Source of the DNA: Lumbricus rubellus
Lineage: Eukaryota; Annelida; Clitellata; Crassiclitellata; Lumbricidae
Assembly (NCBI GenBank): GCA_945859605.1
Contig: OX243817.1
Span: 23,993,207-24,057,206, forward strand
Direction of reading: 5' to 3'
Length of the DNA stretch: 64,000 bases
Below are positions 59,801 through 64,000 of the stretch, piece by piece. Position 1 is the first letter of the stretch, and every line of letters starts with the position of its first letter. The position numbers and the translations under genes are program-made. The notes under the pieces are model-generated. The model made no database searches, had not been told where the DNA came from, and saw nothing but the letters and a program-made list of their open reading frames with translations.

Positions 59801-60828
59801 CTTCCAAGCGATTGAAGCCCGGCGAGGGGCGTCAAACCGACGAGTCAACGATCCGACCGGAGGCCATTAAGATCTCATTATACCCGAACTAATGGAGGAG
59901 CCGGCCTTTGTCATCTGACGCCCATTGTCACCCTCTACTCGGCCCACCGACCCAGGGGAGGAATCCCCTGGGGCACTTGACACCTACCGCCATAAACTAG
60001 ACCTCCTATCCAGCGGGAGGGCCTACCCTGCTCGCAGAGACAGTGCTTTCGACGGGCGGATCTAGGACGCAAACGATTGGCCGGGCGTCGGATGGTAGCG
60101 ACACCCTTCGACCAATCGGCGCTAGGGCCGATCGAGGACGGATGGACGGTGGGACTCACGAAGCGGACCTTAAAGAGAACTGTCGGGGAATTCTTGGGGG
60201 CTGAACTGCGTGGAGACGTCTGGAGTGACTAGTGCGCTATTATTCCAGGGGGACGGGCTGCCACGTGGTTTCAGCCACAGGAGACATATAACAACTCGAG
60301 TTCAACATCCAGACTTTTTAGACTAACCTTTTATTATTCGTTATTAAAGTTAAAACACAACCTCGTCAAGTACTCGTATTATAGTCGTGTCTAGTAAAAA
60401 CGAAGGGGGAGTCACAGACGGACGTCCCGACACGACAACTAACATGAGCTGCACAAAAATGCTTTTACAGCCGCACATTCTTTTGGAGTTCTGCACTTTT
60501 TGTTGCTTTTTAAAAACTGTAAAAACGCTAAAAACTCCTGCTTAGTTTAATAAAATCATCACTGTAATGCTCATTCTGCTCCAATTCAACAAAAGACTGA
60601 CAATCCCAACGCACCTTCGTGGCTGTAAGCCATCTGTAGAATTCGACCAATGGCAGCAAATCGTCGCACTTTGCGACACCCGTCCTTGTCCGTGCAAAAC
60701 TCTTCGATGTTGTAGTTGTCACACGCGACAAACAACCTGTCACCGTCCGAACAAATGACGGTTGGTTCACTCGTTGGCGAGACAACGCTTTGCGACACAA
60801 ATCGCAGACAACGAAACACACGAACCAT
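39265..60828 (-). CDS. HPS3: HPS3, BLOC-2 complex subunit (13 coding exons)
   Basis: HPS3 is a subunit of BLOC-2, with HPS5 and HPS6. It helps deliver cargo to melanosomes and other lysosome-related organelles from endosomes. Thirteen exons with matching phases give 825 residues: 60615-60828, 49789-50775, 48920-49039, 47515-47684, 46748-46864, 45820-45944, 45116-45185, 44109-44320, 43031-43127, 41829-41912, 41211-41274, 39851-39891, 39265-39441. The similarity runs from the N-terminus (GRILQMAYSHEG) through HSIQLLPIF and HIAVPYYLMAGLSL, in vertebrate order. The N-terminal half is the predicted beta-propeller. The mammalian clathrin-box LLDFE is not visible. The last ~95 residues do not resemble vertebrate HPS3, and the ~350-residue C-terminal part of the vertebrate protein was not found. 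Intron 1 (9.8 kb) holds an antisense LTR element. Confidence 0.85.
39534..39660. repeat. Direct repeat copy B (partner 38374-38500)
   Basis: Lies in HPS3 intron 12. See the partner copy for shared sequence. Confidence 0.8.
39851..39891 (-). CDS. HPS3: HPS3 exon 12 (41-bp micro-exon)
   Basis: Acceptor CTGTTTTAG and donor ACG|GTGCGT frame 41 bp encoding MDDADSKRSSNSST when joined to exon 11. It restores phase 0 for exon 13. Polar, probably disordered. Confidence 0.6.
40992..41200 (+). repeat. LINE 3' fragment in HPS3 intron 11
   Basis: Plus-strand frame with HDPTTWNGLHVTLCLETRI and LFSSLNTLKL resembles the C-terminal tail of LINE ORF2 proteins (TWN.LP...S...F...LK..L). No tail sequence recognised. 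Confidence 0.45.
41211..41274 (-). CDS. HPS3: HPS3 exon 11 (lineage-specific tail)
   Basis: 64 bp: LANAGIANGCLKKLSAIAHS, then N. Acceptor TCAATAG, donor ACA|GTAAGT. No similarity to vertebrate HPS3 that I can see; included because phases and splice sites fit exons 10 and 12 exactly. A LINE 3' fragment (TWNGL motif, 41080-41190, plus strand) lies alongside. Confidence 0.6.
41829..41912 (-). CDS. HPS3: HPS3 exon 10
   Basis: 84 bp, phase 0-0: SYEALVWYAKQLADSGTIND, then IINE. It corresponds to the [20 protein letters not shown] region. Clean TTTCAG acceptor and GAG|GTAACC donor. Confidence 0.85.
42054..42125 (-). repeat. SINE/LINE tail fragment in HPS3 intron 9
   Basis: CATTCATTCATTCCAAGAAT...CTTAGGGGTGCTCCC, the reverse of the shared tail, diverged. 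Confidence 0.5.
42563..42952. mobile_element. hAT-type MITE in HPS3 intron 9
   Basis: Left CAGGGGCGGATCCAGGGG, right CTGTATCCGCCCTTG (imperfect inverted repeats). Perfect 8-bp TSD CAAGATAC at 42555-42562 and 42953-42960. The interior has repeated AAAATTTTGCCGGATGACTA and AAAAAGGTCATCAACTTTTT motifs. Confidence 0.92.
43031..43127 (-). CDS. HPS3: HPS3 exon 9
   Basis: HETYGHIAVPYYLMAGLSLT and DIARTFRNSQAK match the vertebrate [20 protein letters not shown] segment. Donor AAG|GTCTGC is weak. Confidence 0.85.
43859..44062. repeat. Degenerate ATGAATAGACAACTACACAA repeats
   Basis: About eleven imperfect copies of a ~20-bp unit in HPS3 intron 8. Antisense it reads VVYLCI-like frames, which are artefacts. 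Confidence 0.75.
44109..44320 (-). CDS. HPS3: HPS3 exon 8
   Basis: 212 bp. LAASLCLMQEANMLLRSQLY and KKELTALLEKSSLYLAHVYE align with the helical LLSEAHLLVRAAL / LLEAFKESCGHLGDCY region. Donor AA|GTAAGT, phase 2. Confidence 0.87.
44833..44967. repeat. (GTAT)n microsatellite in HPS3 intron 7
   Basis: Over 30 perfect GTAT units. Confidence 0.97.
45116..45185 (-). CDS. HPS3: HPS3 exon 7
   Basis: 70 bp: SSDNSWSIYALRRPDVTSLY, then IDM. It corresponds to the WNLYIVNTISPVQLYKEM segment at the end of the propeller. Acceptor TTAGCAG, donor ATG|GTAAAT. Confidence 0.85.
45738..45812 (+). repeat. SINE/LINE tail fragment in HPS3 intron 6
   Basis: GGGAGCGCCTCTGATTGGTG, then CACTTTATAAATTTATAG and (ATACA)n. 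Confidence 0.55.
45820..45944 (-). CDS. HPS3: HPS3 exon 6
   Basis: QTLPFISEEPCLIGYHTFFG followed by LTAMCQMGDYVAILSKS, matching the vertebrate [20 protein letters not shown] segment. Donor AA|GTAAGT, phase 2 out. Confidence 0.85.
46024..46121. repeat. 32-bp tandem repeat, three units
   Basis: CAATGGAATTACAGGTAATT followed by CACTTAAGAATA, three times, in HPS3 intron 5. Confidence 0.92.
46416..46650 (+). mobile_element. tRNA-derived SINE in HPS3 intron 5
   Basis: GGGCACGGTGGTGTAGGGGT (A box), GGTTGCACGTTCATATCC (degraded B box), CTTCGGAGTGAAACTTTGAT, GTGCCTCTAAGTAGTAATCT and GGGAGCTATAACAAGTG. The flanks share ACATTGG, a possible TSD. Confidence 0.75.
46748..46864 (-). CDS. HPS3: HPS3 exon 5
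   Basis: 117 bp, phase 0 at both ends. Encodes VRLTENHLFAMSSSRLDVYT and SRCLSRIIFDLEETANAMQ. Donor GCAG|GTATCT. Confidence 0.85.
47515..47684 (-). CDS. HPS3: HPS3 exon 4
   Basis: Acceptor TATTTTCAG, donor CACAG|GTACAA. Encodes KKLIGLFGVIGTPNYAFVYS, equivalent to the vertebrate [20 protein letters not shown] segment. Phase 1 in, 0 out. Confidence 0.85.
47931..48107. mobile_element. hAT-like MITE in HPS3 intron 3
   Basis: Ends AAGGGCTTAAAGTGTGG and CACTTTTAGCACTG, with GCTACACC at both flanks (47923-47930, 48108-48115), an 8-bp TSD. Same family as 8946-9087. The interior holds two or three GTCC..GGCACTTATTT repeats. Confidence 0.75.
48127..48305. mobile_element. hAT-type MITE in HPS3 intron 3 (GTGGGAACG family)
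   Basis: Perfect 8-bp TSD GCACCGCA at 48119-48126 and 48306-48313. The ends GTGGTTAAAGT and CCACTTTAAACTC-type are inverted. The interior repeats CAGTGGGAACGC three or four times. A relative in opposite orientation is at 61734-61926. Confidence 0.85.
48632..48692 (-). repeat. SINE/LINE tail fragment
   Basis: ATTTATATAGTGCCCCTTCA followed by CTACTCAGAGGCGCTCCCGA, the reverse of the shared tail. Confidence 0.65.
48920..49039 (-). CDS. HPS3: HPS3 exon 3
   Basis: Encodes TLLFKKLDFCSAAVHSIQLL, matching the vertebrate IKLHSLQLLPIY strand region. Donor GCAG|GTAGAG is good. The acceptor (CAAAG at 49040) was chosen because it alone keeps the phase; its pyrimidine tract is weak. Confidence 0.75.
49789..50775 (-). 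CDS. HPS3: HPS3 exon 2 (large exon)
   Basis: Acceptor TTTTTTGTTCAG; first codons EYVATIEED continue the propeller. DQLVVIEVPL and NIAVGTKNTVLVYAL match vertebrate HPS3 closely. The middle (residues ~215-380) is a low-similarity acidic/Ser insertion with two CxxC pairs (274-277, 294-297) and a PPLPPPPAP run, ending VELLGPVSGDL. Donor GAAG|GTGAGA. Confidence 0.9.
51221..51277. repeat. (TA)n tracts in HPS3 intron 1
   Basis: Short TA arrays; the rest of intron 1 from 51280 to 53405 is AT-rich unique sequence in which I recognise nothing. Confidence 0.85.
53411..54234 (+). repeat. 5' LTR (824 bp)
   Basis: Begins TGTCACGGTGG and ends GACACGACA. An ATATAA box is at 54083 and an ATTAAA polyadenylation signal at 54140, which place the U3/R/U5 boundaries between about 54110 and 54170. 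It differs from the 3' LTR only at 53477 (A versus G at 59680) and 53727 (G versus A at 59930). Confidence 0.97.
54239..54256 (+). other. Primer binding site (tRNA-Ser-like)
   Basis: TGGCGCAGTCGACAGGAT begins four bases after the LTR. It is near-complementary to the 3' end of serine tRNAs (...TCCTGCCGACTACGCCA type), with two or so mismatches. The tRNA identity is inference. Confidence 0.55.
54701..56206 (+). CDS. gag: Gag polyprotein with start of protease
   Basis: Capsid/nucleocapsid precursor. I prefer the ATG at 54701 (MDRLTPEQQAG) over the one at 54635, because the intervening residues look like leader translation. Residues 1-50 resemble a SAP-like helical pair. Residues ~85-150 are a highly charged Glu/Arg coiled coil. 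Residues ~165-350 are a capsid region (AHLLLANLSDRTKAL, LREFRVCPIQLRDRF). A CX2CX4HX4C zinc knuckle lies at 55910-55951. The frame reaches the active-site region of a retropepsin (ALIDGG) and then leaves the correct frame at a run of five G (56168-56172), ending at 56206. Confidence 0.9.
   Translation: MDRLTPEQQAGIKKMSSDRLERCLREAGVALPTIEAMGRLELMENWAEFVSAGHQTPPEYDSPITLRQASTDSSLDLERQRLAFEIRRYDEEREDRRRREKKEDEEREERRWREKREDEEREDRRRELKLREEQLAIDRERQKRSDIDNCRKQSLAGRIKHFSDALKLVIGKFPLDGAEMPCYFDHIERLFQQFAVDDDVKAHLLLANLSDRTKALTTRLTQDQLCDYEKLKEFLLREFRVCPIQLRDRFLSARKSSDETYTSLASRIKNALFYYLRSRRVGNSVEDLLSLLCADRLKELLPRACLDFILAQEKDEWLRVEELAATVDNYMAYHHWSGEPIRWSGSSNSGNSTNSSSSAHARNSRTTHPTHQNENLATKKVEVVSTSSKDDKVSKEEALRKGLCFQCGSDSHRAFQCGKAKNSQGNKKTAHVNLCEAGKVKGDFASEKIRCNVDATKTHKSFIDADQFHVRSYMDVQIEQLDNQRALIDGGPKSVVYGTRW
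56168..56172 (+). other. Gag-pol frame break at a G run
   Basis: The protease active-site motif starts in the gag frame and continues in the -1 frame exactly at this GGGGG. Either one G was lost from the run or the element uses -1 ribosomal slippage here. One copy cannot separate the two. Confidence 0.7.
56200..59301 (+). CDS. pol: Pol: protease remainder, integrase, reverse transcriptase, RNase H (frame-broken at the end)
   Basis: 1,033 codons from a TTG with no upstream ATG, so it is read by fusion with gag. Integrase comes first: a His2-Cys2 finger (His from ~215, Cys to ~254) and catalytic D287, D352 and E388 (a D35E spacing, SSDCGTSF and ANGLVERCN). A chromo-less linker and LRSMDRRYQVGDKV follow. 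Reverse transcriptase runs ~600-880 with LPVKESSR, FTRMPFGLKAA and a FVDD box (809-812). RNase H starts ~950 with LSVDASGS (D960). The frame is lost near 59271 within RNase H. The remaining RNase H residues continue in another frame to a stop at 59424-59426. Confidence 0.93.
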   Translation: MVKHLNPPVHKRVKLSGLNGQSEITDVIRLPVKPVMENAEGLTNIAPPVLVWLAVVPNLHEAMIITPTVETLLKETAVYDVLAVSMAEIAQISTDPEAGKTDSVLIPAEDEAEEVMCKGIGSQLNAGLVTQPEFSDPDIPAEPDRPSERIADASRLSVEQNQCPSLAPYVKLAQQNRNNFFSEGSLLYHRESIVGHKVKQLCLPESRINTVLEMAHDAPFAGHMGFKSTRDRIRLSFWFPHMDDKIKLYCSSCPVCQLRAPVKTAHRVPITPIPRDEELPFTHLSIDCIGPILAESDPTISKPEFNYALVIVDRFSRWPMAYPLRSMSAKAVCDALLQVFMTFSVPKVISSDCGTSFKSQLTQEMLKRLGCCPRFSTPGHPEANGLVERCNQSLKSMVYKLAQDDPRGWHRLLPFVLWSLRERPSATTHISPYMLVYGTVPRGPLAILKESWAGERELPFSLGKTPEAYLRDLRDNLELAKSYAEYHSEVEQKRYAVHYNLRSMDRRYQVGDKVILLALDSNGAKFYNRWRGPGTVVRVKSPYSYIIDIEGTHRHVHANKIRKYNERIEEAIVDNCSVVFDRDEDFGSVEVVEEYKDTHPRPSTLIDPVKIAHLSDAEKQQLLSLLDQYPEVFSDKPGFCPLMEHEIKILPGFKPKRLRAYRIPELLKPEVARQIQEMQDLGIIVPSTSEMASPIVCVLKGPDGRKGVRLAIDYRHVNLHSAGDCYPTPNVGDVLQKVGKARFISCFDAKSGYWQLPVKESSRHLTAFVCDEGLFEFTRMPFGLKAASNSFIRCVSNILHPIRDFTEPFVDDMAVFSMSWEEHLTHLEKYLKTIKLSGLTLSLKKCTFGQSHATFVGHVIGSGIIEPDPEKIAELGKIQPPTTKKDVRRLIGFFSYFRNFIPSLAETARVITDLTQKHIPTKVPWSLEHQRALDKLKSDLSNAVKLHVIDFSREFGLSVDASGSAVGCCLFQWTDEGHERPISFASAKLTDVQTRWSTIEREAYAVIWALKRFRPWVFLSRITIFLIIILCLS
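59271..59426 (+). pseudogene. pol: Displaced C-terminal RNase H segment of pol
   Basis: Downstream of the frame break the other frame carries the typical end of a Ty3/gypsy RNase H (DHNPL, then RPGPKNVAADFLSRI and TGA). A single-base loss in a TTT run around 59273 explains the shift. This copy therefore probably cannot make complete RNase H. Confidence 0.85.
59602..59613 (+). other. Polypurine tract
   Basis: GGGTGGGAGGGA directly precedes the 3' LTR, in the expected place for plus-strand DNA priming. Confidence 0.8.
59614..60437 (+). repeat. 3' LTR (824 bp)
   Basis: Same length as the 5' LTR with two substitutions in 824 positions. It is followed immediately by the ACTAA TSD. Confidence 0.97.
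60443..60546. repeat. Direct repeat A, 5' of LTR element, partner 61072-61180
   Basis: ATGAGCTGCACAAAAATGCT ... AAAAACTGTAAAAACGC occurs here and at 61072-61180 in the same orientation. The pair brackets HPS3 exon 1. The LTR element inserted at the outer edge of this copy. Confidence 0.9.
60615..60828 (-). CDS. HPS3: HPS3 exon 1 (start exon)
   Basis: ATG at 60826-60828 in GCAATGG context. It encodes residues 1-71 and ends GAAG|GTGCGT in phase 1. MVRVF..., RLFVACDNYNIEEF and GRILQMAYSHEG match the vertebrate N-terminus and its first propeller strands. Confidence 0.88.
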
Positions 60829-60989
60829 TGCAACGTTGTGTTGTTGTTGTTGTTGTCAGATCAGTTGAATGCAACGTAATCCAAGTTGCTTTTTGTTTGG
60901 TCACATAAATGTCTGTTCCTCAAGATGTCTTGATGGCTGTGGATGTCGGAAACCGTCAACCTACAAAAATGAACCATCAGACAAAATTA

Positions 60990-61286
60990 ATGTGGTCCAT
61001 TAATAATAATTATGATGAAGGAAGAGGTGCACAAGGGAAAATACGTGTTGCAACAACTATTACATAACACTAAATGAGCTGCACAAAAATGCTTTTACAG
61101 CTGCACATTTTTTTAAAAGTTCTGCACTTTTTGCTGCTTTTTAAAAACTGTAAAAAATGCTAAAAACTCCTTTAATAATTAATGTGTAACATTATAGTGG
61201 TCCATTAAAATCACAGTTGCATAATTATGATAAAGAAAGAGGTGCATAAGGGAAAATACGTGTGGCAACAACTATTACATAACGCG
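60990..61286. repeat. Tandem duplication upstream of HPS3
   Basis: GTGGTCCATTAA...GGAAAATACGTG...CAACAACTATTACATAAC appears at about 60990-61065 and again at 61197-61286, with direct repeat B (61072-61180) between. Together with repeat A this suggests a ~200-bp module copied more than once around the promoter. Confidence 0.85.
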
Positions 61287-61733
61287 TAACAGCCAAATGG
61301 AAGGGCACATCTACTTCAGTGTACAGTATCAGATGCTATCGAATGCGAACAGATAATTAGCCTATCCAATTAGAACTGTAATAATTAATTATAGTCACTT
61401 CCTCAAAGGCATATGTCAGTTGTAATTTGAAGGAATAGGACACCCACTTCAGGCTGTCTAATTAGTAGACCTTGTGACTTCTGTTTAATTAAAATCTGCC
61501 CTTATTTGCGTCACAACTTTTCCCATGCTATGCACGTTTTCCCTGTATTACCTCAAATCCTGTGACACTGAATATGGTTGTATTATTATGTAATTTGCTT
61601 TTATGTTGTATGATGCTTATGCTCCTTCTTCTTCCCAGAGCTTGTGGAGACAGGCTTGTAGCTGGATCTACTCATATTATGGTCTTGTCTATTGCTTTAA
61701 CTTGGCCGAGAACCATCAACTTTTTATGTCAAG

Positions 61734-61926
61734 CAGGGTTTAAAGTGGGTGGGAACGCGTGGGAACGGCGTTCCCACTGCTCTCGAATTTCTTGGCTTGC
61801 GTTCCCACTGTTCACCATGCATGGAACCCTTGAAACATGGGTGTTCCCAATAAAATTTCATCAGCGTTCCCAGTGTTCACAGTTGGCGTCCGCACTGCTC
61901 ACCCAAACCACTTTTCAAAACTCACG
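61734..61926. mobile_element. MITE of the GTGGGAACG family
   Basis: Starts CAGGGTTTAAAGTGGGTGGG. The interior has GCGTTCCCACTG repeats and it ends near AACCACTTTTCAAAACTCA. It aligns in reverse with 48127-48305. No TSD found. Confidence 0.65.
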
Positions 61927-63185
61927 TTGAGTCATTCAGTAGTCATTAATGGCAGGCCAACAAACAACCAAATAGTTCACTACAAAAAAGGATCAATAAA
62001 ATGGGCTTAACATATTCGTTGGTTCCGTGAGTTGGCCGCAACATCAATAATTAGTCCTTCTGAGATTTGGCCAATGCTCGTGAGTCCTCTGCTCTCACAG
62101 TCTCCTAACAGGACATAATTATATATGACTAAGCAAACATTTACGGAACCTATTGCGCTCAGCTAAAAAAGGGGACAAATATATCCGGGAAAATACTCAT
62201 CAAAACTGAAAGCGGAAATAAGGACGTCAAAATGCAAAATTAGGATTATGGGCCTATTTTGGTCCTTCACAATGGCCTAGACAAAACAAATACAGTCGAA
62301 AAATAAAACTGAAACTTTAAGGCAGGAGTCTAAAATTTTCTTTAAAGATGGGCCCCTTCCCTCAGCCAGTGGCGACCCAGGATGTCAACGTCACCCGAGA
62401 AAAATGTGGTATGGGAAGGGGCAGCCCGTATTCTGAATTTTTGTAAGACTAAATCTTCAATAGGACTATAGTGCATTGTTCAGCATACAAAGAGTCAAAT
62501 TAGACTTCAAAAACCTTCAGTTTTACTCTTAATATTATCATCCCCAAACAACACATCAAATTAATTTAGCCTTTAAAAGGGCAAATGCACTTTTATTCTC
62601 AACTTGTGTAGCTTCAAAGCAAGCCTGGCGGCATAAAACATCGTCAGTGGGCCAGAATGACCTGAGGATCGGACCCACACCACACTAGCTGTGCCCACAC
62701 TGCAGTAGTCAACAAATCAAATATCAAACCTGTCCTAAAAACGACCTGCTATGTTGCCGACTACGCGCACGCCAACTATGGGCTATTACTCAATTAAGTT
62801 ATAAAAACTAAGTTAATTAACTTTAAAAATCGGTAATCCTTCAGTTTAGGTCGTTTAATTATTTCAGCAGAAAATCACATGGGATAATTGTCTGAAACTG
62901 TCTGCAAGAAAACTCCAAACATTTCTTGGCCACTGAATCTGTTACGGAAAACAAATTCGATTTCTCAAGTTATTCTACCTTAATCCAGCTTCTAGTTCAT
63001 ATATAATTATACATTCATGTGTTGGAGCTGCCGGTCTCCCAGCCATGTCTACACAAAATTTGAGCCAAAATTTTGGTGTTTCCGAAAAATTACGACGACA
63101 GGGAGTGACAAACAATATACTACATATTTAGAACAATTAATGCATATATGATATAGCGTTTTAATAAGCGTGAAATAACTAAACG
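61927..63185. other. Unassigned AT-rich sequence
   Basis: No gene, RNA or element end that I can support. The phrase CCAGTGGCGACCCAGGATG near 62360 resembles a hAT start, but no partner was found. Confidence 0.45.
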
Positions 63186-63991
63186 GGTAAACGTGTATTT
63201 TAGTATGGTAAATTATTTTCACGCTTATAATTGCACAAAAACAGTCTTAAAATATTTCTGCCAACGTGCTATTGCCTAACGGATGTATTATTATACTTAG
63301 AATTTGTTAAAAAGAAGTAAATCGATTGAAAAAATTAAATATTTTGTCATAACAAACCGCCGATCGAAGTTGTTATTCAATTGTGACCCTCTCCGGAAGT
63401 TGCGTGCGGCAAGTGTGCAATAAGGAAGCACGCAAAAGTAAATAAATAAGTAAATAAAAGTCCAGCTTTTCCAGTTTTATTAATCCAACTTCTGTTTCAA
63501 TAATCATTATTTTCATCAATCCAGCTCCAATTTAAGCTAGACTATTTTTATTAACCCAGCTTCCATTTCTCGCCCGTGATTTTCGTCAATCCAGCTTCTA
63601 TTTCAGATATTAAAAACCCTCATCCAGCTTCCATTACTTAAGCGTTTTTTCATTAATCCGGCTTCTATTTCAGGTCTATAAATACTGTCATCCAGCTTCC
63701 ATTTATCATTTTGAACTTAGGACCGAAGTTTTGACGTACACGTCGATGGTTTAGGCGCGTACCCCAACTTCCGGTCATATGTTGTGGTTCAATGGCGATT
63801 CGAGCAGCGATTTCGCATGGGAAATGTGACATTTTAAAAGCTCATTTTATGTCAATATTCTTGTTCTTAACAAATTTTAAGCATGCGGTTCGATGAGTTG
63901 GTCCAATTTTAGCTGTTTGGAATAATTTACGGCACTTTTTGAGTCTTTATAAGCGTGAAAATAATTTACCATACTAAAATACACGTTTACC
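63186..63991. mobile_element. Non-autonomous DNA element with GGTAAACGTG termini
   Basis: Inverted repeats of about 45 bp (GGTAAACGTGTATTTTAGTA, continuing to CACGCTTATAA) with a perfect 8-bp TSD ACTAAACG at 63178-63185 and 63992-63999, ending one base before the window edge. The interior (63455-63710) is a tandem array of ATCCAGCTTCCATTTC-type units, the reverse complement of the array inside 25601-26186. No transposase. The superfamily is uncertain. Confidence 0.85.
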
Positions 63992-64000
63992 ACTAAACGA

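Larger units (their letters stand above)
53411..60437 (+). mobile_element. Gmr1-type Ty3/gypsy LTR retrotransposon in HPS3 intron 1
   Basis: A 7,027-bp element with 824-bp LTRs (TG...CA), a 5-bp TSD ACTAA (53406-53410, 60438-60442), gag, then protease, integrase, reverse transcriptase and RNase H in that order. Integrase ahead of reverse transcriptase is unusual for Ty3/gypsy and defines Gmr1-like elements, first described in Atlantic cod. It sits antisense to HPS3. The LTRs differ at only two sites, so the insertion is recent. Two small frame breaks (56168-56172, ~59271-59276) interrupt the reading of pol. No envelope-like gene is present. Confidence 0.95.

Overview
This is metazoan nuclear DNA: spliced genes with GT-AG introns, very dense microsatellites, and many short transposons with clean target-site duplications (TSDs). 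The gene content (HPS3, a claudin-fold gene) and a Gmr1-type LTR retrotransposon suggest a marine invertebrate, possibly a deuterostome; that placement is inference. No tRNA, rRNA or prokaryotic feature was found. Most long open frames here are reading frames through simple repeats (GGTGGC, CATA, CAGA, CTGT, GGA, CCACC) and are not genes.

Layout. 0-27.9 kb is gene-poor. It holds microsatellites and minisatellites, three TA-flanked mariner-like elements (4018-5013, 6333-6937, 18682-20271), hAT-type elements (2000-2241, 8946-9087, 11086-12411 with a second element nested at 12146-12294), two foldback-type elements with GGT termini and 9-bp TSDs (16610-17091, 25601-26186), a long inverted repeat (17763-18491), and SINE/LINE remnants. 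27.9-33.4 kb contains part of a plus-strand four-helix (claudin/PMP22-fold) membrane protein gene. One exon (28857-29006) lies directly after a 23-unit, 41-bp minisatellite in which every unit carries a perfect cAMP response element. The next exon (32695 onward) has a hAT MITE inserted in its coding end. 33.4-39 kb has only repeats.

39.07-60.83 kb is a minus-strand gene that I reconstruct as 13 coding exons whose phases all agree (825 codons plus stop). It matches HPS3, a subunit of BLOC-2, which acts in the biogenesis of lysosome-related organelles. The model is shorter than the roughly 1,000-residue vertebrate protein and ends in a different C-terminus. Intron 1 carries a 7,027-bp LTR retrotransposon (53411-60437) on the opposite strand. 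Its 824-bp LTRs differ at two positions and its TSD (ACTAA) is intact. Integrase lies before reverse transcriptase, the hallmark of Gmr1-type Ty3/gypsy elements. Other HPS3 introns hold hAT MITEs, a tRNA-derived SINE and microsatellites.

60.8-64 kb is upstream of HPS3. It has local duplications, a MITE, and at 63186-63991 an element with GGTAAACGTG termini and an 8-bp TSD. The internal repeat array of this element is shared with the 25.6-kb foldback element, although the two have different ends.
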